Below are positions 6,870 through 16,367 of a stretch of 37,511 nucleotides of DNA, piece after piece. How positions within the stretch are numbered: position 1 is the stretch's first letter; every line of letters begins with the position of its first letter. The DNA is from an uncultured Sterolibacterium sp. Lineage in GTDB: Bacteria > Pseudomonadota > Gammaproteobacteria > Burkholderiales > Rhodocyclaceae. A model generated the notes under the pieces. That model was given only the letters and a program-made list of their open reading frames with translations. It ran no database searches and had not been told where the DNA came from. The DNA lies in NCBI GenBank assembly GCA_903832735.1, contig CAILCO010000176.1, positions 1-37,511 of the forward strand, given 5' to 3'. The position numbers were made by a program, and so were the translations under genes.

Positions 6870-9136
6870 ACGGATTTCACACAGTCCACGTAGTAGCGGG
6901 TCTTGCCGTTCTCCCCGCCTTTCACCAGGCCGTGAATATCGCTCTCGAAGCCGGGGAAACTGTCGTTGAACTCGCGGGCGAACTTCAGGTAGCGGACGAT
7001 GGTCGAGTTGAAGATTTCACCGGGAATCAATAACGGGATGCCCGGCGGATAAGGCGTCAGGAGCACGCTGGTGATGCGCCCTTCGAGTTCGTCGATCGGC
7101 ACTCGATCGATCTCGCGGTGCGCCATACGGGCGAAGGCGTCGGCCGGCTTCATCGCCGGCTCCATGATCGACAGGTACATCTCGGTGGTCAGCCGCGCTA
7201 CGTCGTTGGCCTTGTAGATGCCGTGGATCTGTTCGCACAGGTCGCGCAGGCCGATCTTCTCGTAGCGCGGATGCTTGGCGACGAATTCCGGCATGGCGCG
7301 CCACAGCGGCTGGTTCTTGTCGTAGTCGTCCTTGAACTGCTGCAACTCCGTCACCATGGTGTTCCAGCGGCCCTTGGTGATGCCGATGGTGAACATGATG
7401 AAGAAAGAGTAGAGGCCGGTCTTCTCGACGATGACGCCATGCTCGGCGAGATAGCGGGTGACAATCCCGGCCGGGATGCCGAACTCCTCCGAAAAATCGC
7501 CATCGACATCGAGACCGGGCGTGATCACCGTGGCCTTGATCGGGTCGAGCATGTTGAAGCCGGGGGCCAGGTTGCCGAAGCCGTGCCAGCGTTCGTTGGC
7601 CTTCAACATCCAATCTTCGCGCTCACCGACACCCTCTTCGGCGAGGTAATCCGGACCCCATACCTTGAACCACCAGTCGGCGCCCCACTCCTCGTCGACC
7701 TTGCGCATGGCGCGGCGGAAGTCCAGCGCCTCCATGATCGATTCCTCGACCAGGGCAGTGCCGCCGGGCGGCTCCATCATCGCCGCCGCCACGTCGCAGG
7801 AAGCGATGATGGCATACTGCGGCGAGGTCGAGGTATGCATCAGGAACGCCTCGTTGAACACGTCGCGGTCGAGTTGCCGCGCCTCCGACTCCTGCACCAG
7901 GATTTGCGAAGCCTGGGAGAGGCCGGCCAGGAGCTTGTGCGTCGACTGGGTCGAAAACAGCATCGACTCCTTGCAGCGCGGCCGGTCCCGGCCGATGGCG
8001 TGCATCCCCTTATAGAAATCGTAGAAGGTGGCGTGCGGCAACCAGGCCTCGTCGAAATGCAAGGTGTCAATCTTGCCGTCCAACATCTCCTTGATCGCCT
8101 CGACGTTGTAGAGAATGCCGTCGTAGGTGCTCTGGGTGATTGTCAGGACGCGCGGCTTGGTGTTCGGATCGCGCGCGAGTGTCTCGCGGGCGAAGGGATT
8201 GGCCTCGATCTTCTTCCTGATGTTCTCCCAGAGAAATTCCTCCTTGGGTATCGGGCCGATGATGCCGAAATGGTTGCGCGTGGGCATCAGAAACACCGGA
8301 ATCGCACCGGTCATCATGATCGCGTGCAGAATGGACTTATGGCAGTTGCGGTCGACCACGACGATGTCGTTGGGAGCGACGGTGGAATGCCAGACGATCT
8401 TGTTCGAGGTCGAAGTGCCGTTGGTGACGAAGAACAGATGGTCGGCGGAAAATATCCGCGCGGCGTTCCGCTCCGAAGCCGCCACCGGACCGGTGTGGTC
8501 GAGCAACTGGCCGAGTTCGTCGACGGCGTTGCAGACGTCGGCGCGGAGCATGTTCTCGCCGAAGAACTGGTGGAACATCTGCCCCACCGGGCTCTTCAGG
8601 AAAGCGACGCCGCCCGAGTGCCCGGGGCAGTGCCAGGAGTACGAGCCGTCCGAGGCGTAATGCAGCAGCGCGCGGAAGAAGGGCGGCGCCAGGCTGTCGA
8701 GATAGGTGCGGGTCTCGCGCATGACGTAGCGGGCGATGAACTCCGGCGTGTCCTCGAACATGTGGATGAAGCCGTGCAGTTCGCGCAGCACGTCGTTAGG
8801 AATGTGCCGCGAGGTGCGCGTCTCGCCGTAGAGGAAAATCGGGATCTCGGCATTGCGGAAACGGATTTCCTGGACGAAGGCGCGCAACTGGATCAATGCG
8901 ACCCGCGCCTCCTCTGGTGAGCCGCCGCCGAACTCCTCGTCGTCGATCGACAGGATGAAGGCCGAGGCGCGGCTTTGCTGCTGGGCGAAGGAAGTGAGGT
9001 CGCCGTAGCTGGTGACGCCGAGCACTTCCATGCCCTCTTCCTCGATGGCCTTGGCCAGCGCACGTATGCCCAGGCCCGAAGCGTTCTCGGAACGGAAATC
9101 CTCGTCGATGATGACTACTGGGAATCTGAATTTCAT
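6866..9136 (-). CDS. PLP-dependent arginine/lysine/ornithine decarboxylase
   Basis: A 756-residue fold-III (aspartate aminotransferase-like) basic amino acid decarboxylase, the length of AdiA. It has an N-terminal response-regulator-like wing domain (about 1-125), the HCPGHSGG motif at 169-176, FVTNGTSTSNK (236-246) for cofactor phosphate, LHFDEAW (359-365) with the Asp that contacts the pyridine nitrogen, and the Schiff-base lysine Lys401 in STQSTHKLLAGLSQ. A GGAGGG five bases before the ATG at 9136 fixes the start; the frame extends a few codons further to 9160. The product amine (agmatine, cadaverine or putrescine) cannot be assigned by eye. It stands alone, without an adjacent antiporter, so a biosynthetic polyamine role is as likely as acid resistance. 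Confidence 0.92.
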   Translation of the reverse strand: MKFRFPVVIIDEDFRSENASGLGIRALAKAIEEEGMEVLGVTSYGDLTSFAQQQSRASAFILSIDDEEFGGGSPEEARVALIQLRAFVQEIRFRNAEIPIFLYGETRTSRHIPNDVLRELHGFIHMFEDTPEFIARYVMRETRTYLDSLAPPFFRALLHYASDGSYSWHCPGHSGGVAFLKSPVGQMFHQFFGENMLRADVCNAVDELGQLLDHTGPVAASERNAARIFSADHLFFVTNGTSTSNKIVWHSTVAPNDIVVVDRNCHKSILHAIMMTGAIPVFLMPTRNHFGIIGPIPKEEFLWENIRKKIEANPFARETLARDPNTKPRVLTITQSTYDGILYNVEAIKEMLDGKIDTLHFDEAWLPHATFYDFYKGMHAIGRDRPRCKESMLFSTQSTHKLLAGLSQASQILVQESEARQLDRDVFNEAFLMHTSTSPQYAIIASCDVAAAMMEPPGGTALVEESIMEALDFRRAMRKVDEEWGADWWFKVWGPDYLAEEGVGEREDWMLKANERWHGFGNLAPGFNMLDPIKATVITPGLDVDGDFSEEFGIPAGIVTRYLAEHGVIVEKTGLYSFFIMFTIGITKGRWNTMVTELQQFKDDYDKNQPLWRAMPEFVAKHPRYEKIGLRDLCEQIHGIYKANDVARLTTEMYLSIMEPAMKPADAFARMAHREIDRVPIDELEGRITSVLLTPYPPGIPLLIPGEIFNSTIVRYLKFAREFNDSFPGFESDIHGLVKGGENGKTRYYVDCVKSV

Positions 9137-9208
9137 AGTCCCTCCATTCCTGGCGAACACGCCCGGAGCAGTTCAAAACATGGAGTCCCGCAGGGACGAA
9201 CTGCCGTC

Positions 9209-9231
9209 ACCCCCTTCCATGGGAAGGGGGT
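9209..9231. repeat. Perfect GC-rich hairpin between decarboxylase and dcd
   Basis: ACCCCCTTCC-ATG-GGAAGGGGGT is a perfect 10-bp inverted repeat with a 3-nt loop. It lies in the gap downstream of dcd and upstream of the decarboxylase, both on the minus strand. There is no T-run, so it may be an interspersed intergenic repeat or a weak terminator for dcd rather than a standard intrinsic terminator. Confidence 0.55.
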
Positions 9232-9245
9232 CGGGGGGTAAGTAG

Positions 9246-9812
9246 TCATATCTTGGGCAGCGTCACGCCGGTCTGGCCCTGATACTTGCCGCCCCGGTCC
9301 TTGTAGGAGGTCTCGCAGACCTCGTCGGACTCGAAGAACAGCACTTGGGCGATGCCTTCGTTGGCGTAGATCTTGGCCGGCAGCGGCGTGGTGTTGGAGA
9401 ACTCCAGGGTCACGTAGCCTTCCCACTCGGGTTCGAAGGGCGTCACATTGACGATGATGCCGCAGCGCGCGTAGGTGCTCTTGCCCAGACACACCGTCAG
9501 GACATTGCGCGGGATGCGGAAATACTCGACGGTGCGCGCCAGGGCGAAAGAGTTGGGCGGGATGATGCAGAAATCGGCATTGACCTCGACGAAAGAATTA
9601 GGATCGAAATTCTTCGGGTCGACGATGGTGCTGTTGATGTTGGTGAACAGTTTGAACTCGTTCGAGCAGCGGATATCGTAGCCGTAGCTGGAGGTGCCGT
9701 AGGAGACGATCTTGCGGCCATCGACCTCGCGCACCTGGCCGGGCTCGAAAGGCTCGATCATGCCGTGCTGCTCCGCCATGCGGCGGATCCATTTGTCTGC
9801 TTTTATGCTCAT
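9246..9812 (-). CDS. dcd: dCTP deaminase
   Basis: A 188-residue Dcd, the usual length, that deaminates dCTP to dUTP for dTTP synthesis. It begins [19 protein letters not shown], the standard family N-terminus, so the ATG at 9812 was chosen over the upstream open frame to 9908. The motif GKSTYARCG (110-118) binds phosphates. The catalytic glutamate is Glu137 in GYVTLEFSN, and the C-terminal KYQGQTG closes over the nucleotide. The gene order dcd - mrp - metG is common in betaproteobacteria. Confidence 0.96.
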   Translation of the reverse strand: MSIKADKWIRRMAEQHGMIEPFEPGQVREVDGRKIVSYGTSSYGYDIRCSNEFKLFTNINSTIVDPKNFDPNSFVEVNADFCIIPPNSFALARTVEYFRIPRNVLTVCLGKSTYARCGIIVNVTPFEPEWEGYVTLEFSNTTPLPAKIYANEGIAQVLFFESDEVCETSYKDRGGKYQGQTGVTLPKI

Positions 9813-9904
9813 GTGCGGTGAACAGTATAGGGTGGGCGATGGGGAGTATATGACAGGACACACCTTCCTGCTTCGGAGCGCGATTCCATGGGGATATACA
9901 AGGG

Positions 9905-9927
9905 ACAAGGGGAGGGTCTCCCCTTGT
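9905..9927. terminator. Strong hairpin between mrp and dcd, terminator-like
   Basis: ACAAGGGGAG-GGT-CTCCCCTTGT is a perfect 10-bp inverted repeat lying between the end of mrp and the start of dcd. It is a stable hairpin on either strand but has no clear T-run, so intrinsic termination is only plausible. It probably separates the two transcription units. Confidence 0.45.
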
Positions 9928-9962
9928 TCGTACCCTTGGCCTTTCCGGCCTGACGGTGTGCC

Positions 9963-9983
9963 CTTGATCGCGCCAGGATCAAG
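9963..9983 (-). terminator. Hairpin just after mrp stop codon
   Basis: CTTGATC-GCGCCAG-GATCAAG is a perfect 7-bp inverted repeat starting 6 bases after the mrp stop on the minus strand. The position suits a transcript end, but no U-tract follows, so the call is weak. Confidence 0.35.
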
Positions 9984-9988
9984 CCGGA

Positions 9989-11077
9989 TTAGGTATTTTG
10001 CACCACGATATTGGGGAACTTCGAGGTCATATCCTTGGCCTGCTCGGCGATCTTGACCGCCACCCGGCGGGCGATGCCGCGATAGATCTCGGCGATGCGG
10101 CCGTCGGGGTCGGTGACCACGGTCGGTCTGCCGGCGTCGCCCTGTTCACGGATCTGGATGTCGAGCGGCAAGGCGCCGAGCATCTCGACCTCGTAGTCCG
10201 AGGCCATCCGGTTGCCGCCGCCGGTGCCGAAAATATGTTCCTCGTGGCCGCACTTCGAGCAGATGTGGGTGCTCATGTTCTCGACGATGCCGAGGATCGG
10301 TATGCCGACCTTCTCGAACATCTTGAGGCCCTTCCTGGCATCGAGCAGTGCGATGTCCTGCGGCGTGGTGACGATCACCGCGCCGGTCACCGGTACCTGC
10401 TGCGCCAGGGTCAACTGGATGTCGCCGGTACCCGGCGGCAAGTCGATGACCAGGTAGTCGACATCGGCCCAGCGGGTATCGTTGAGCAGCTGCTGCAGCG
10501 CCTGGGTGACCATGGGGCCGCGCCAGACCATGGGCGTCTCGACATCGATCAGGAAGCCTATGGACATCGCCTGCAGGCCATAGGCCTCCATCGGTTCCAG
10601 CGACTTGCCGTCGGAAGATTGCGGCTGGCCGCTGATGCCGAGCATCTGCGGCTGCGACGGACCGTAGATGTCGGCGTCAAGGAGACCGACCTTGGCACCC
10701 TCGGCGACCAGCGCCAGGGCAAGGTTCACGGCCGTGGTGGACTTGCCCACGCCGCCCTTGCCCGAAGCGACCGCGATGATGTTCTTCACCCCGGGAATCA
10801 GCTTGACGCCCCGCTGCACGCTGTGCGAGACGATTTTCGAATAGACATTGGCGGAGACATTGCCAACGCCGGCTATCGCCTTGACCTTGCTGATCACCGC
10901 CCGGCGCAGCGCGTCGATCTGGCTCTTGGCCGGGTAGCCCAGTTCGATGTCGAAGGACACGTCGGCGCCTGCGACCTTGATGTTCTTCGCCGCGCGACTG
11001 GTGACCAGATCCTTGCCGGTGTTGGCATCGACGACTTCCTTCAGTGCGGTCTGCACCTGCAATTCCGAAATGCTCAT
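9989..11077 (-). CDS. apbC: Iron-sulfur cluster carrier protein Mrp/ApbC (NBP35-type P-loop ATPase)
   Basis: A 362-residue protein with an N-terminal MIP18/DUF59 domain (about 1-85) and a MinD/NBP35 ATPase domain. The deviant Walker A is SGKGGVGKS (105-113), followed by [12 protein letters not shown] and [13 protein letters not shown]. The C-terminal CSKC pair binds the bridging Fe-S cluster in the dimer. It accepts and delivers [4Fe-4S] clusters to apoproteins in the cytoplasm, useful here beside Fe-S and haem redox systems. GGAG precedes the ATG at 11077; a TTG at 11101 is also in frame but is less likely. The promoter carries an IscR-like site, fitting control by Fe-S status. Confidence 0.95.
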   Translation of the reverse strand: MSISELQVQTALKEVVDANTGKDLVTSRAAKNIKVAGADVSFDIELGYPAKSQIDALRRAVISKVKAIAGVGNVSANVYSKIVSHSVQRGVKLIPGVKNIIAVASGKGGVGKSTTAVNLALALVAEGAKVGLLDADIYGPSQPQMLGISGQPQSSDGKSLEPMEAYGLQAMSIGFLIDVETPMVWRGPMVTQALQQLLNDTRWADVDYLVIDLPPGTGDIQLTLAQQVPVTGAVIVTTPQDIALLDARKGLKMFEKVGIPILGIVENMSTHICSKCGHEEHIFGTGGGNRMASDYEVEMLGALPLDIQIREQGDAGRPTVVTDPDGRIAEIYRGIARRVAVKIAEQAKDMTSKFPNIVVQNT

Positions 11078-11103
11078 AGCTTCTCCAGTTTTTGATCTCA
11101 ATA

Positions 11104-11128
11104 ATACTTGAGTTACTTAGTCTAGTAT
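11104..11128. promoter_or_regulatory. IscR-like (type 1) binding site over the mrp promoter
   Basis: The 25 bases fit the IscR type 1 layout ATAS-YY-GACT-N5-AGTC-RR-STAT in spacing. The left half reads ATACTTGAGT and the right half AGTCTAGTAT, separated by TACTT. Mismatches are G for C in the left half, T for R in the right half, and two of the five spacer bases. On the minus strand it lies exactly between a TATTAT -10 (plus-strand 11101-11106) and a TTATAC -35 (11125-11130), leading to mrp/apbC 24 bp further. Placement as a repressor site for an Fe-S carrier gene makes biological sense. It could also affect metG on the other strand. Confidence 0.5.
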
Positions 11129-11181
11129 AACTTACCCGGGTCCGTTTGCTACAATGCCCCGTTACGCCACGCCTAGCCCCC

Positions 11182-13353
11182 ATGAAGCCGCGCCAGATCC
11201 TCGTCACCAGTGCCCTGCCTTACGCCAATGGTGCCATCCATTTAGGCCATCTGGTGGAATACATCCAGACCGACATCTGGGTGCGCTTCCAGAAGCTCTC
11301 GGGACACGAATGCTACTACGTCTGCGCCGACGATACCCACGGCACGCCGATCATGCTGCGCGCCGAGAAGGAGGGTATCACTCCCGAAGCCCTGATCGCG
11401 CGGGTCCATGCCGAGCATAGCCGCGACTTCGCCGGCTTCCACGTCGCCTTCGACAACTACCATAGCACCCATACGCCGGAGACCCGCCATTACGCCGAGG
11501 ACATCTATGCCCGGCTGAAGGTTGCGGGCCTGATCGAAGTGCGCACCATCGAACAATATTACGATCCGGTCAAGGAGATGTTCCTGCCCGACCGTTTCAT
11601 CAGGGGCGAATGTCCGAAATGCGCCGCCCATGACCAGTACGGCGACGCCTGCGAGAGTTGCGGCGCCGCCTATGCGCCGACCGAACTGGTCAATCCGTAT
11701 TCCGCCGTCTCCGGCGCGACACCGGTGCTGCGCGAATCCGAACACTACTTCTTCCGGCTCTCCGACCCGCGCTGCCAGGACTTCCTGCGCGAATACACGC
11801 AGCGCGTGGGCGCGCATGGGCCCGTGCTGCAAGCAGAAGCCGCGAACAAGATGCAGGAATGGCTGGGCGCGCCCGGAGAGAACAAGCTCACCGACTGGGA
11901 TATTTCGCGCGACGCGCCGTATTTCGGCTTCGAGATTCCCGCCGATGACGGCAAGAGTAGCGGAAAATTTTTCTATGTCTGGCTCGATGCGCCGATCGGC
12001 TACATGGGCAGTTTCAGGAACCTCTGCGACAAGCAGGGACTGGACTTCGACGCCTACTGGGGCAAGGACTCGAACGCCGAACTGTATCACTTCATCGGCA
12101 AGGACATTCTTTACTTCCACGCCCTGTTCTGGCCGGCCGAACTGGCGCAAGCCGGCTATCGCACGCCGACGAAAATATTCGCCCACGGCTTTCTCACCGT
12201 CGATGGACAGAAGATGTCCAAGTCGCGCGGCACCTTCATCACCGCCGAGAGTTACCTCGCGCAGGGCTTGAATCCGGAGTGGCTGCGCTACTACTACGCC
12301 GCCAAACTGAACGGCAGCATCGAAGACATCGACCTGAACCTCGACGACTTCATCGCCCGGGTGAATTCCGATCTGATCGGCAAATACATCAACATCGCCA
12401 GCCGCTGCGCCGGATTCATCACCAAGCGTTTCGACGGCAAGTTGTCCGACATGGAAGCTCAATTCGATTTCGGCAGTTCCCATTTCACGCCGAACAAGGA
12501 CAAGCCGTTCGGAGAGTTTTCGGCGAAAGCAGAATCTATAGCTGCCCTTTACGAGTCGCGCGAATACTCAAAGGCCTTGCGGGAAATCATGGCGCTGGCC
12601 GACTCAGCCAATCAGTTCGTGAACGACAAAAAGCCATGGGAAATTGCCAAGAATCCCGATAGAAACGAGGAGCTTCAACAGGTTTGTAGCATCGCACTGA
12701 ACCTGTTCCGTATCCTGACCCTGTATCTGAAGCCGATACTGCCGAAGCTGGCTGCCGAAGTCGAGTCTTTCCTGAATATTGCGGAGATGAAGTGGGCCGA
12801 CGTTAACAATCCGCTACCGGCAGGCCACAGGATCAGCGAGTACAAGCACCTGATGGCGCGCATCGAAGGCAAGCAGGTCGAGGCCCTGGTCGAGGCCAAC
12901 CGCGAGTCGCTCAACCCCGTCGTCGCCGCAGTCGACAATTCCCACTCGCAACAGCGCCACGCCCAGCACCAGCAGGCCAGCGAGGACCGGACACAGCAGA
13001 GCCCGTGGGAGCCGTTCATCGCTATCGACGATTTTGCCAAGGTGGACCTGCGCATCGTCAGGATCGTCGACGCCGCCCATGTAGCCGGCGCTGAGAAATT
13101 GCTCAAACTGACCCTGGCGCTGGGCGAAGGGCCGAACCCGGAGACGCGCACCGTGTTTGCCGGGATCAAGTCGGCCTACGATCCAGAACTCCTGGTCGGC
13201 CGCCTCACCGTCATGGTCGCCAATCTCGCTCCGCGCAAAATGAAGTTCGGTCTGTCCGAAGGCATGGTGCTCGCCGCCTCGGATGCCGACAGTCCGGGGA
13301 TATTCCTGCTCTCACCGGACAGCGGCGCAGTGCCAGGCATGAAAGTGAAATGA
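11182..13353 (+). CDS. metG: Methionine-tRNA ligase
   Basis: A 723-residue class I synthetase that charges tRNA-Met. Motifs are HLGH (20-23), the signature form of HIGH, and KMSKS (344-348). There is a zinc knuckle with Cys144/Cys147 (CPKC) and Cys157/Cys160 (CESC), [11 protein letters not shown] in the active site, an anticodon-binding helical domain, a low-complexity His/Gln linker (near 590-610) and a C-terminal tRNA-binding OB domain (about 612-723, from [17 protein letters not shown]). The start [17 protein letters not shown] is standard; the open frame to 11146 is discarded. It is divergent from mrp and is followed after only 10 bp by the hydrogenase-like operon, which may be read through from its promoter. 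Confidence 0.97.
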   Translation: MKPRQILVTSALPYANGAIHLGHLVEYIQTDIWVRFQKLSGHECYYVCADDTHGTPIMLRAEKEGITPEALIARVHAEHSRDFAGFHVAFDNYHSTHTPETRHYAEDIYARLKVAGLIEVRTIEQYYDPVKEMFLPDRFIRGECPKCAAHDQYGDACESCGAAYAPTELVNPYSAVSGATPVLRESEHYFFRLSDPRCQDFLREYTQRVGAHGPVLQAEAANKMQEWLGAPGENKLTDWDISRDAPYFGFEIPADDGKSSGKFFYVWLDAPIGYMGSFRNLCDKQGLDFDAYWGKDSNAELYHFIGKDILYFHALFWPAELAQAGYRTPTKIFAHGFLTVDGQKMSKSRGTFITAESYLAQGLNPEWLRYYYAAKLNGSIEDIDLNLDDFIARVNSDLIGKYINIASRCAGFITKRFDGKLSDMEAQFDFGSSHFTPNKDKPFGEFSAKAESIAALYESREYSKALREIMALADSANQFVNDKKPWEIAKNPDRNEELQQVCSIALNLFRILTLYLKPILPKLAAEVESFLNIAEMKWADVNNPLPAGHRISEYKHLMARIEGKQVEALVEANRESLNPVVAAVDNSHSQQRHAQHQQASEDRTQQSPWEPFIAIDDFAKVDLRIVRIVDAAHVAGAEKLLKLTLALGEGPNPETRTVFAGIKSAYDPELLVGRLTVMVANLAPRKMKFGLSEGMVLAASDADSPGIFLLSPDSGAVPGMKVK

Positions 13354-13363
13354 GGCCGGACTG

Positions 13364-15406
13364 ATGGCGAACTGGCCGGGACTGCTCTCCATCGACTGGA
13401 TGCTCTCGGCGGTCTGCGCCTGGCTCGCGATCGGCATCGCAGCCATTATCGCACCGCGGAATTTCCGCTATATCGCCCGCACTCTCTACCCGGCGGGCGC
13501 ACTGGTCGGCCTGTTGCTGGCTATAGCCGCCTTCGCCGCCCTGAGCGAAACGCCGGAAGTCGTGGTGCTGCCGCTAGGCCTGCCCGATCTGCCATTCCAC
13601 ATGCGCCTGGATTCGCTCTCGGCCTTGTTCCTGATGCTGCTCGGCGGGAGCAGTGCCGGCATCTCGATCTTCTCCGCCGGCTATCTGAGAAAGGCCGAAG
13701 GCACGGCGCCCGGCGTGCAATGCCTGCAATATCATGTTTTTCTCGCCAGCATGGCCCTAGTGCTGCTCGCCGATGACGCCTACGCCTTCATGGTGGCCTG
13801 GGAATCGATGGCCCTGTCGTCGTTCTTCCTGGTCACCTCCGACCACCGCATCCCCGAGATCCGCCGCGCCGGCTATCTCTATCTCTTGATCGCTCATGTC
13901 GGCGCGATCAGCATCCTGCTCTGCTTCGGCGTGCTGCAAGGCGGGGGACACGAAGGTATCGCCGGCTACACCTTCGCCAACATGCGCAACGCCGAGCACA
14001 GCGCCTTCTGGGCCAGCGCCGCGTTCGCCCTCGCCCTGTTCGGCTTCGGCGCCAAAGCAGGCCTGTTGCCGCTGCACGTCTGGCTGCCCGAGGCGCACCC
14101 GGCCGCCCCGTCGCCGGTTTCGGCGATGATGAGCGGGGTCATGCTCAAGACCGCGATCTACGGCGTACTCCGGGTTGCCTTCGACCTGCTCCATCAGCCC
14201 CTGTGGTGGTGGGGCGTCGCGGTCCTCGCGCTGGGCCTGGTCACGGCGCTGTTCGGCGTCATCTTCTCCGCCGTGCAAAGCGACATGAAGCGGCTCCTGG
14301 CTTATTCCTCGATCGAGAACATCGGCCTGCTCTTCGTCGGCATCGGCCTGGCCCTGACCTTCCAGTCCTTCGGCATGACTGCGCTGGCGGCGCTGGCGCT
14401 GACATCGGTGCTCTACCATTGTCTGAATCATGCCGCCTTCAAGAGCCTGCTCTTCCTGGTCACCGGTTCGGTGCTGCACGCCACGCATACGCGCAGCCTG
14501 GGCAAACTGGGCGGCCTGATCCACCACATGCCCTGGGTCGCCTGGCTGGGTCTGCTCGGCGTGCTTTCCAGCGCCGGCCTGCCGCCGTTCAACGGTTTCG
14601 TCTCGGAATGGCTGCTCCTACAGGCCTTCCTATTCACCCCCGGCCTGCCGCACGGCTACATCAACATGATGATCCCCCTGGCCGCCGCCGCCGTCGCGCT
14701 GACCGCGGCGCTGGCCGGCTATGTGATGGTCAAGTTCTTCGCCGTGATCTTCCTCGGCCAGCCGCGCGAGGCCTCGCTCCACCATGCCCACGACGCTGGC
14801 TGGTTGGAGCGGGCCGGTCTGGTCTGGCTGGCCGCTCTGTGCGCCGCGCTCGGCCTGTTTCCGGTCTTCGTCATCGAGAAGCTCGACGCGGTGACCCGGC
14901 CCCTGCTCGGCGCCGGCATCTACCAGGCCGCGGGTGCGGCAGCACGCGAGCACGGCTGGCTGTTCCTGGCGCCGATCAGTCCCGACCGCGCAAGCTATGC
15001 GCCGGTGGTGTTCCTGCTTTCCATCGTGCTCATCGTCGCCGCCACCTACTTCATCGTGCGCCGCTTCTGGCACATGCGCGTGCGCATCACCGGCGCCTGG
15101 GACTGCGGTTTCCCTATGCAGACGGCACGCATGCAGGATACCGCCGAGGGCTTCGGCCAGCCGCTGCGCCAGGTGTTCGAGCCGTTCTACCGGATGACTC
15201 GGGAGCTGCCCAGCTCGTTCGACAAGAAACCGGTCTATCGCGTCGTCGTCGAGGACCACTTCTGGTACTGGCTCTATCTGCCAGTGGCCAAGTTGGCCGA
15301 GTTCGGCGCCAGAATGGTCGCCTTCCTGCAGCAGGGACGGATCTCCATCTACCTGCTGTACAGCTTCGTCACCCTCGTCGTGCTGCTCTTCCTGATCCGC
15401 GGATGA
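13364..15406 (+). CDS. hyfB: Hydrogenase-4 subunit B-like proton-antiporter subunit (NuoL/M-like)
   Basis: A 680-residue, strongly hydrophobic membrane protein of the complex I antiporter family. Functional charges are visible: Glu147 in VAWESMALSSF on TM5 and Lys231 in FGFGAKAGLLPLHVWLPEAH on TM7, with the downstream broken-helix region PSPVSAMMSGVMLKTAIYG. The C-terminus extends past the 14-helix core with a soluble stretch (around 570-650) and a last helix, as in HyfB/HycC. It should couple electron transfer to ion pumping. GAGGCC precedes the ATG, 10 bp after metG, and hyfC begins 4 bp after its stop. Confidence 0.93.
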   Translation: MANWPGLLSIDWMLSAVCAWLAIGIAAIIAPRNFRYIARTLYPAGALVGLLLAIAAFAALSETPEVVVLPLGLPDLPFHMRLDSLSALFLMLLGGSSAGISIFSAGYLRKAEGTAPGVQCLQYHVFLASMALVLLADDAYAFMVAWESMALSSFFLVTSDHRIPEIRRAGYLYLLIAHVGAISILLCFGVLQGGGHEGIAGYTFANMRNAEHSAFWASAAFALALFGFGAKAGLLPLHVWLPEAHPAAPSPVSAMMSGVMLKTAIYGVLRVAFDLLHQPLWWWGVAVLALGLVTALFGVIFSAVQSDMKRLLAYSSIENIGLLFVGIGLALTFQSFGMTALAALALTSVLYHCLNHAAFKSLLFLVTGSVLHATHTRSLGKLGGLIHHMPWVAWLGLLGVLSSAGLPPFNGFVSEWLLLQAFLFTPGLPHGYINMMIPLAAAAVALTAALAGYVMVKFFAVIFLGQPREASLHHAHDAGWLERAGLVWLAALCAALGLFPVFVIEKLDAVTRPLLGAGIYQAAGAAAREHGWLFLAPISPDRASYAPVVFLLSIVLIVAATYFIVRRFWHMRVRITGAWDCGFPMQTARMQDTAEGFGQPLRQVFEPFYRMTRELPSSFDKKPVYRVVVEDHFWYWLYLPVAKLAEFGARMVAFLQQGRISIYLLYSFVTLVVLLFLIRG

Positions 15407-15410
15407 AGAG

Positions 15411-16367
15411 ATGAGTACCGCATCCTCAGTCCTCCTGCAGTTTCTCGAACTGATCACGGCGCTGATCGCGGCGCCGTTGTTGACCGGCTGGGTGAACCAG
15501 TGCCGCGCCTGGCTCGGCAACCGCAGCGCGCCGCCGCTGACGCAGTTCTATCGCCAGTTGGCCAAGCTGTTCGAGAAGGAGGTGGTGCTGGCCGGCAACG
15601 CCTCCAGCCTGTTCCGCGCCGCGCCTTACATCATCTTCGCCTGCATGGTTTTGGCCTCGACGATCGTGCCGACCCTGTCCACCGACCTGCCCTTCGGGCC
15701 GGCCGCCGACGCTATCGCCCTGGTCGGCATCTTCGCCCTGGCCCGCGTATTCACCGCCCTGGCCGGCATGGACATCGGCACCGCCTTCGGCACGCTGGGC
15801 GCGCGGCGCGAGATGCTGATCGGTTTCCTGGCGGAGCCAGCCTTGCTGATGGTCTTCTTCACGACCTCGCTGATCTCGCAATCGACTTCGCTCTCGACCA
15901 TAGTCGAAACCCTGGGGCAAAGGGAATTCGCCATTTATCCCAGCCTCGCTTTCGCCGGCGTCGCCTTCACCATGGTCTCGCTGGCCGAGAATGCCCGCAT
16001 CCCGGTGGATAATCCGACCACCCATCTCGAGCTGACGATGATCCACGAGGCGATGATCCTGGAATACTCCGGACGCCATCTGGCGTTGATCGAATGGGCC
16101 GCAGCGCTCAAGCTCTACGCATACTCCTGCCTCGGCCTCGCCCTGTTCTTCCCCTGGGGCATACCCGAGGGCACGGGCATTTTCAACCTGCTCGTAGCCT
16201 TGCCCTCCCTGGCGTTCAAGCTGGCCATCGGCGGCTTCCTGCTCGCCGCGATCGAGACCGTCAGCGCCAAGCTGCGCATCTTCCGCGCCCCCGAATTTCT
16301 CGGCACCGCCTTCATCCTGTCGGTGCTCGCGATGCTCGTGCACCTTCTCCTGGAAGCGCCGAAATGA
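15411..16367 (+). CDS. hyfC: Hydrogenase-4 subunit C-like membrane anchor (NuoH-like)
   Basis: A 318-residue protein of the NuoH/HycD family, with about eight membrane spans. The conserved charged loop NARIPVDNPTTHLELTMIHE (around residue 195-215) and the following MILEYSGRHLALIEWA are typical of the subunit that joins the hydrophilic arm to the pump modules. The family contributes to the quinone cavity in complex I and to the same contact area in group 4 hydrogenases. Its stop overlaps the hyfE start in an ATGA (16364-16367), indicating translational coupling. Confidence 0.93.
   Translation: MSTASSVLLQFLELITALIAAPLLTGWVNQCRAWLGNRSAPPLTQFYRQLAKLFEKEVVLAGNASSLFRAAPYIIFACMVLASTIVPTLSTDLPFGPAADAIALVGIFALARVFTALAGMDIGTAFGTLGARREMLIGFLAEPALLMVFFTTSLISQSTSLSTIVETLGQREFAIYPSLAFAGVAFTMVSLAENARIPVDNPTTHLELTMIHEAMILEYSGRHLALIEWAAALKLYAYSCLGLALFFPWGIPEGTGIFNLLVALPSLAFKLAIGGFLLAAIETVSAKLRIFRAPEFLGTAFILSVLAMLVHLLLEAPK

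Noticed and set aside
7118-8920. 600-codon plus-strand open frame
   Set aside because: It is entirely antisense to the PLP decarboxylase, which has all catalytic motifs; the frame is a by-product of high GC content and has no family resemblance.
9998-11095. 365-codon plus-strand open frame
   Set aside because: Antisense shadow of mrp/apbC, with low-complexity, His/Asp/Arg-rich translation.
11242-12483. 413-codon minus-strand open frame inside metG
   Set aside because: Antisense shadow of metG without a ribosome-binding site or recognisable domain.
14203-15414. 403-codon plus-strand open frame inside hyfB
   Set aside because: Out-of-frame shadow of hyfB; its translation is Arg/Pro/Ala-rich and lacks membrane spans.
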